Assembly: GCF_024758725.1 (NCBI RefSeq)
Contig: NZ_CP096972.1
Span: forward strand, 788,001-852,000
Origin: Sphingomonas sp. SUN039
Lineage (GTDB): Bacteria > Pseudomonadota > Alphaproteobacteria > Sphingomonadales > Sphingomonadaceae
Direction of reading: 5' to 3'
Length of the DNA: 64,000 nucleotides
Positions within the stretch are counted from its first letter, which is position 1, and each line of letters begins with the position of its first letter. Below the pieces are notes generated by a model. It was not told where the DNA came from, made no database searches, and saw only the letters and a list, made by a program, of their open reading frames with translations. This document shows, one piece after another, positions 61,208 through 64,000 of this stretch. The translations under genes and the position numbers were made by a program.

Positions 61208-62136
61208 AGCAAGTCTCCGAGGCCTAGCGAAGCGAAATATTCGTTGGCGCGTGCACTCGCTTCCTCGCTCTTGGCTTTCGCCCAGGCGACCCGCTCCTCA
61301 GTTCCTCCAGCTCGAATTTCCTTGGGAACATCAGTTATACTGAAACGCCCGGAGACGAGACTGTCCGCAGCGTCTTCATCACCTCCGAACCATTCCGAAG
61401 CCTGTTCCCGGCAGATTTCGTAGCGGATGCCACCCGAGTCATACCAGCCTTCCAGCCGATCAGTCTGGCTGTCTGCTTGAACGGTTGCCAGTCGTTCGCG
61501 CAAATGGACGACAAACGGGCTGGCTTCGTCCTCGTCATATTCCAATGGCCTTGCGTCCGTGATGCAATCGACTTGATCGATAGTGCTACCCCGAAGGTCG
61601 CGTCGGGTTATCGACCGCTCTTCCAGCACCTCGACCTCCTCGGCTTGCCAGTCATGCAGCAAACGCTCCGTCAGATGTTTGAATCGACCGCTGAATGCGC
61701 TGACGGTCTCCCGAGCGGACCTCAGAGCCGAGAGCCGGTCCGTCCGGGCTTTCAGACTTTCGCTTGCAGCCAAGTGAAATAGAAGCGGCGCAAACTCGAT
61801 GACATCGAGCGCAGACACGCCATACCGCTCGCCCACCAAGAAAAGAGCATTTCGGATTTCGGGGGCGACACGCACGTTCAACTGCGACTTCGGGGATAGC
61901 AGGTTTTCGTCTGGGGCTGGCAGGCCTTCGGCCTCACTGGCGGTCAGCTTATCGCCGTCAATTTTCAGCTCTTTAGCAAGGTCGGTAATCACGCGCTGGC
62001 TGTTGCGCTTCATGCGGCCCGCCTCAATCCGAAAGATTGTCCCTTTATCGACGTGAGAACGGCGACTGAGGTCTTCCTGACTAAGATTCTGCTTTTCACG
62101 GTAGTAGCGAAGCAGGATTGGATTGATGCGGGCCAT
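61204..62136 (-). CDS. XRE-family regulator with extra domains, candidate antitoxin
   Basis: A 310-residue protein with a GGAGA site five bases before the ATG. Residues 5-60 are a classic helix-turn-helix (LLRYYREKQNLSQEDLSRRS, then DKGTIFRIEAGRMKRNS). Residues 84-130 (QLNVRVAPEIRNALFLVGER onward) resemble a ribbon-helix-helix or similar dimer unit. The remaining ~180 residues are charged and helical, with a coiled-coil-like segment around 130-190, and no known motif. It is far larger than normal XRE antitoxins. It overlaps the DUF4258-like gene by four bases. Confidence 0.75.
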   Translation of the reverse strand: MARINPILLRYYREKQNLSQEDLSRRSHVDKGTIFRIEAGRMKRNSQRVITDLAKELKIDGDKLTASEAEGLPAPDENLLSPKSQLNVRVAPEIRNALFLVGERYGVSALDVIEFAPLLFHLAASESLKARTDRLSALRSARETVSAFSGRFKHLTERLLHDWQAEEVEVLEERSITRRDLRGSTIDQVDCITDARPLEYDEDEASPFVVHLRERLATVQADSQTDRLEGWYDSGGIRYEICREQASEWFGGDEDAADSLVSGRFSITDVPKEIRAGGTEERVAWAKAKSEEASARANEYFASLGLGDLL

Positions 62137-62364
62137 ATGCGTCTCCGTGGGCTGTGGAGATAATATGACTACATACCGCTAGCTTATCTATAGGCGTTTA
62201 CCCAAAAAACCACATTGATGCTAGCAAATCAAATCTCAGCTGAGATAATCGCTGCCGACAAATCTGCCGCTTCAAGCACGGTAAACGAGCCGCGAAACTG
62301 AGCCACACACCACAATGCCTACGATTCTGCCAAGAAGGCCGTTCATACCGCGCCAGCGAATCGC
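62137..62364 (-). promoter_or_regulatory. AT-rich upstream region of the regulator gene with a palindrome
   Basis: A 228-base gap between ruvX and the regulator gene, clearly more AT-rich than the surroundings. It contains a perfect 14-base palindrome ATCTCAGCTGAGAT at 62233-62246, about 100 bases upstream of the regulator ATG, and GCTAGC twice (62178-62183 and 62220-62225). Any of these could be the operator of the XRE protein. No gene is seen in it. Confidence 0.5.
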
Positions 62365-62823
62365 TCAACTCGCCAGCCGATCCACTGCCCCCTGCAAAAT
62401 ATAACTCGCCGCCAGCTTGTCGACCAGATCCGCCCGCCGCGCGCGGCTTGCGTCGGCATCGATCAGCGTGCGGGTGACGGCGGCGGTGGACCAGCGTTCG
62501 TCCCACAGCAGGATGGGGAGGCCGAGTGCGTCCATATTGCGCGCGAAGGCGCGGGTGGACTGGGTGCGGGGGCTGTCGCTGGCGTCGAGATTGAGGGGCA
62601 GGCCGATGACGATGCCGCGCACGGCCTGTGCCGCGATCAGCCGTTCGAGCGCCGCCTTGTCCGCCGCGAACTTCGTGCGCTTCACCAGCTCGGCGGGCGA
62701 CGCGATGGTCCACATTGCGTCGCATAGCGCGGTGCCGATGGTCTTGGTCCCGACGTCGAGGCCGAGCAGGCGGCCGCGCTCGGGAAGGGTGTCGGCGAAC
62801 GCGTTGGGGTCGGTGGTGATCAT
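62365..62823 (-). CDS. ruvX: Putative pre-16S rRNA nuclease (YqgF/RuvX)
   Basis: A 152-residue RNase H-fold nuclease. It has [17 protein letters not shown] (first Asp), [20 protein letters not shown] (PLN loop), [15 protein letters not shown] with conserved Glu and Arg, and the final [12 protein letters not shown] with the last Asp. Length is normal. It is thought to trim the 5' end of 16S rRNA. It runs in the same direction as the DAHP synthase gene, separated by a palindromic repeat. Confidence 0.94.
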   Translation of the reverse strand: MITTDPNAFADTLPERGRLLGLDVGTKTIGTALCDAMWTIASPAELVKRTKFAADKAALERLIAAQAVRGIVIGLPLNLDASDSPRTQSTRAFARNMDALGLPILLWDERWSTAAVTRTLIDADASRARRADLVDKLAASYILQGAVDRLAS

Positions 62824-62833
62824 GACGCGCTAT

Positions 62834-62923
62834 AGCCCGTCATTGCGAGCGTAGCGAAGCAATCCATCTCGCCGCGCGCGAGTCTGGATTGCCGCGTCGC
62901 TGCGCTCCTCGCAATGACGGCTA
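62834..62923. repeat. Dispersed-type intergenic inverted repeat
   Basis: Ends AGCCCGTCATTGCGAG (from 62834) and CTCGCAATGACGGCT (62908-62922) are complementary apart from one unpaired base; inside, GCAATCCA and TGGATTGC are also complementary. The CGTCATTGCGAG/GCAATCC pattern is a familiar bacterial dispersed repeat (from memory). It touches the stop codon of the DAHP synthase gene and could act as its terminator. Confidence 0.7.
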
Positions 62924-64000
62924 GGCCGCGACCTTGCGTCGGTCGTTCAACTCCGCGTTGAGCATTTCCGCCAGCGTAAAGGCCAGTTCCAGGCTCTGCG
63001 CCGCATTCAGCCGCGGGTCGCAATGCGTGTGGTAGCGGTCGGCGAGGTCGATCTCGGTCACGTCGACCGCGCCGCCGGTGCACTCGGTCACGTTCTGCCC
63101 GGTCATCTCGACATGGATGCCGCCACCGAATGTCCCCTCGGCGCGGTGGACCGCGAAGAAGCCGCGCACTTCGGCGAGGATGCGCTCGAACGGGCGCGTC
63201 TTGTAGCCGTTCGCCGCCTTCACGACATTGCCGTGCATCGGGTCGCAGCTCCACAGCACCGGATGCCCCTCGCGCTTTACCGCGCGGACGAGCGCGGGCA
63301 GGGCGCCCTCGATCTTGTCATGGCCGTAGCGCGTGATGAGCGTCATGCGGCCGGGCACGCGTCCCGGATTGAGCGTGTCGAGCAGGCGCAGCAGCACGTC
63401 GGGGGTCAGGCTCGGCCCCACTTTCATGCCCAGCGGATTGCCGATGCCGCGCAAGAACTCGACATGCGCGCTGTTCTCGAACCGCGTGCGGTCGCCGATC
63501 CACAGGAAATGCGCGCTGGTATCGTACCAGCCGCCGGTCAGCGAATCCTGTCGCGTCAGCGCCTGCTCATAGGGGAGCAGCAGCGCCTCATGGCTGGTGT
63601 AGAATTGCGTGCCCTTGAGCTGCGGCACGGTGTCGGGATTAATTCCGCAGGCGTTCATGAAATCGAGCGCTTCGCCGATGCGGTCGGCGACGTCGCGATA
63701 TTGCTTGGTCCACGGGCTACGGCCCATGAAATCGTGCGTCCAGGCATGAACCTGATGCAGGTTTGCATAGCCGCCCGCCGCGAAGGCGCGCAGCAGGTTG
63801 AGCGTCGCCGCCGACTGGTTGTAGGCCTGCACCATCCGCTGTGGATCGGGCGCGCGGCCCGCCGCCTCGAATGCGATGTCGTTGACGATGTCGCCGCGAT
63901 AGCTGGGGAGCGAGACGCCATCGAGTTCTTCGGTATCGGCACTGCGCGGCTTGGCGAACTGCCCCGCCATGCGGCCGAGCTTCACCGTCGGCAGCTTCGA
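62921..64000 (-). CDS. 3-deoxy-7-phosphoheptulonate synthase, class II (5' end outside window)
   Basis: 360 codons are present; the 5' end lies beyond 64000. The visible part starts [20 protein letters not shown], a hallmark of the class II DAHP synthases, and includes [49 protein letters not shown] and [10 protein letters not shown] with metal and PEP-binding residues. The product starts aromatic amino acid synthesis from PEP and erythrose 4-phosphate. A start codon further inside (GTG at 63983-63985) is not the real one. Confidence 0.94.
   Translation of the reverse strand, partial: SKLPTVKLGRMAGQFAKPRSADTEELDGVSLPSYRGDIVNDIAFEAAGRAPDPQRMVQAYNQSAATLNLLRAFAAGGYANLHQVHAWTHDFMGRSPWTKQYRDVADRIGEALDFMNACGINPDTVPQLKGTQFYTSHEALLLPYEQALTRQDSLTGGWYDTSAHFLWIGDRTRFENSAHVEFLRGIGNPLGMKVGPSLTPDVLLRLLDTLNPGRVPGRMTLITRYGHDKIEGALPALVRAVKREGHPVLWSCDPMHGNVVKAANGYKTRPFERILAEVRGFFAVHRAEGTFGGGIHVEMTGQNVTECTGGAVDVTEIDLADRYHTHCDPRLNAAQSLELAFTLAEMLNAELNDRRKVAA

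Noticed and set aside
62198-62725. A 175-residue open frame overlapping ruvX
   Set aside because: It is another frame of ruvX with Arg-rich sequence; ruvX itself has all catalytic motifs.

Overview
This is a 64 kb stretch of GC-rich, gene-dense chromosome. It looks like an alphaproteobacterium of the order Sphingomonadales (Sphingomonas-like). That is an inference from gene content: a permease-less PTS relay (HPr, EIIA-Man, short HprK, RapZ) in one operon with a ChvG/ChvI-type two-component system, glycine dehydrogenase split into GcvPA and GcvPB, a class II DAHP synthase, a eukaryote/archaea-like ProRS, and GC-rich intergenic palindromes. I saw no rRNA, tRNA, CRISPR array or insertion sequence.

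Layout. 1-4.6 kb (minus strand): chvI-chvG-hprK-rapZ-EIIA-HPr, then a truncated SpoU/TrmH methyltransferase; pckA is divergent from chvI. 6.4-8.5 kb: a protein of unknown function, two DUF937-like proteins and a Uma2-family protein. 8.5-9.9 kb: an NfeD/SPFH membrane pair. 10-13.2 kb: guaB, an RsmB-like methyltransferase and a TPR protein. 13.4-18.8 kb (minus): the outer-membrane cluster lptD-surA-pdxA-rsmA. 19-21 kb: pepA and ndk. 21-23.7 kb (minus): purM and a purN fused to a YjbR/MmcQ-like domain, plus a small lipoprotein. 23.7-29.1 kb: a DUF2066-type protein, an Hda-like protein, ppk1 and ppx.

29.1-31.2 kb is an accessory island with visibly lower GC and different codon use. It holds a remnant of a DUF1778-type antitoxin, then a DUF262 protein and a HEPN protein with an intact R-x4-H motif, start codon abutting stop codon. 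This is the strongest candidate for a little-described conflict or defence module in the window.

31.2-38.2 kb: I78 inhibitor lipoprotein, rnd, a VAO-type FAD oxidase, aspS, a membrane-anchored methyltransferase and glutathione peroxidase. 38.3-45.6 kb (minus): a Tad pilus cluster, cpaA-cpaB-cpaC-cpaD-cpaE-tadB-tadC, with no cpaF ATPase and no pilin gene. 45.6-50.9 kb: hydrolase, FAD oxidoreductase, DUF1508 protein, rnhA-thrB-ispH and a lipoprotein. 51.0-55.9 kb: a tandem glycine riboswitch followed by gcvT-gcvH-gcvPA-gcvPB. 55.9-60.6 kb: a small secreted protein, a DUF885 protein, a DMT transporter and proS. 60.9-62.1 kb (minus): a second accessory unit, an XRE-type regulator overlapping a DUF4258-like small protein, which resembles a toxin-antitoxin pair. 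62.4-64 kb (minus): ruvX and the 5'-truncated DAHP synthase gene.

Several blocks form functional units. The PTS relay and ChvGI sit beside pckA, a gluconeogenic gene of the kind ChvGI controls in relatives. The gcv operon makes the glycine cleavage system under glycine control. lptD-surA supplies and folds outer-membrane proteins. ppk1/ppx set the polyphosphate level next to a DnaA-family regulator.
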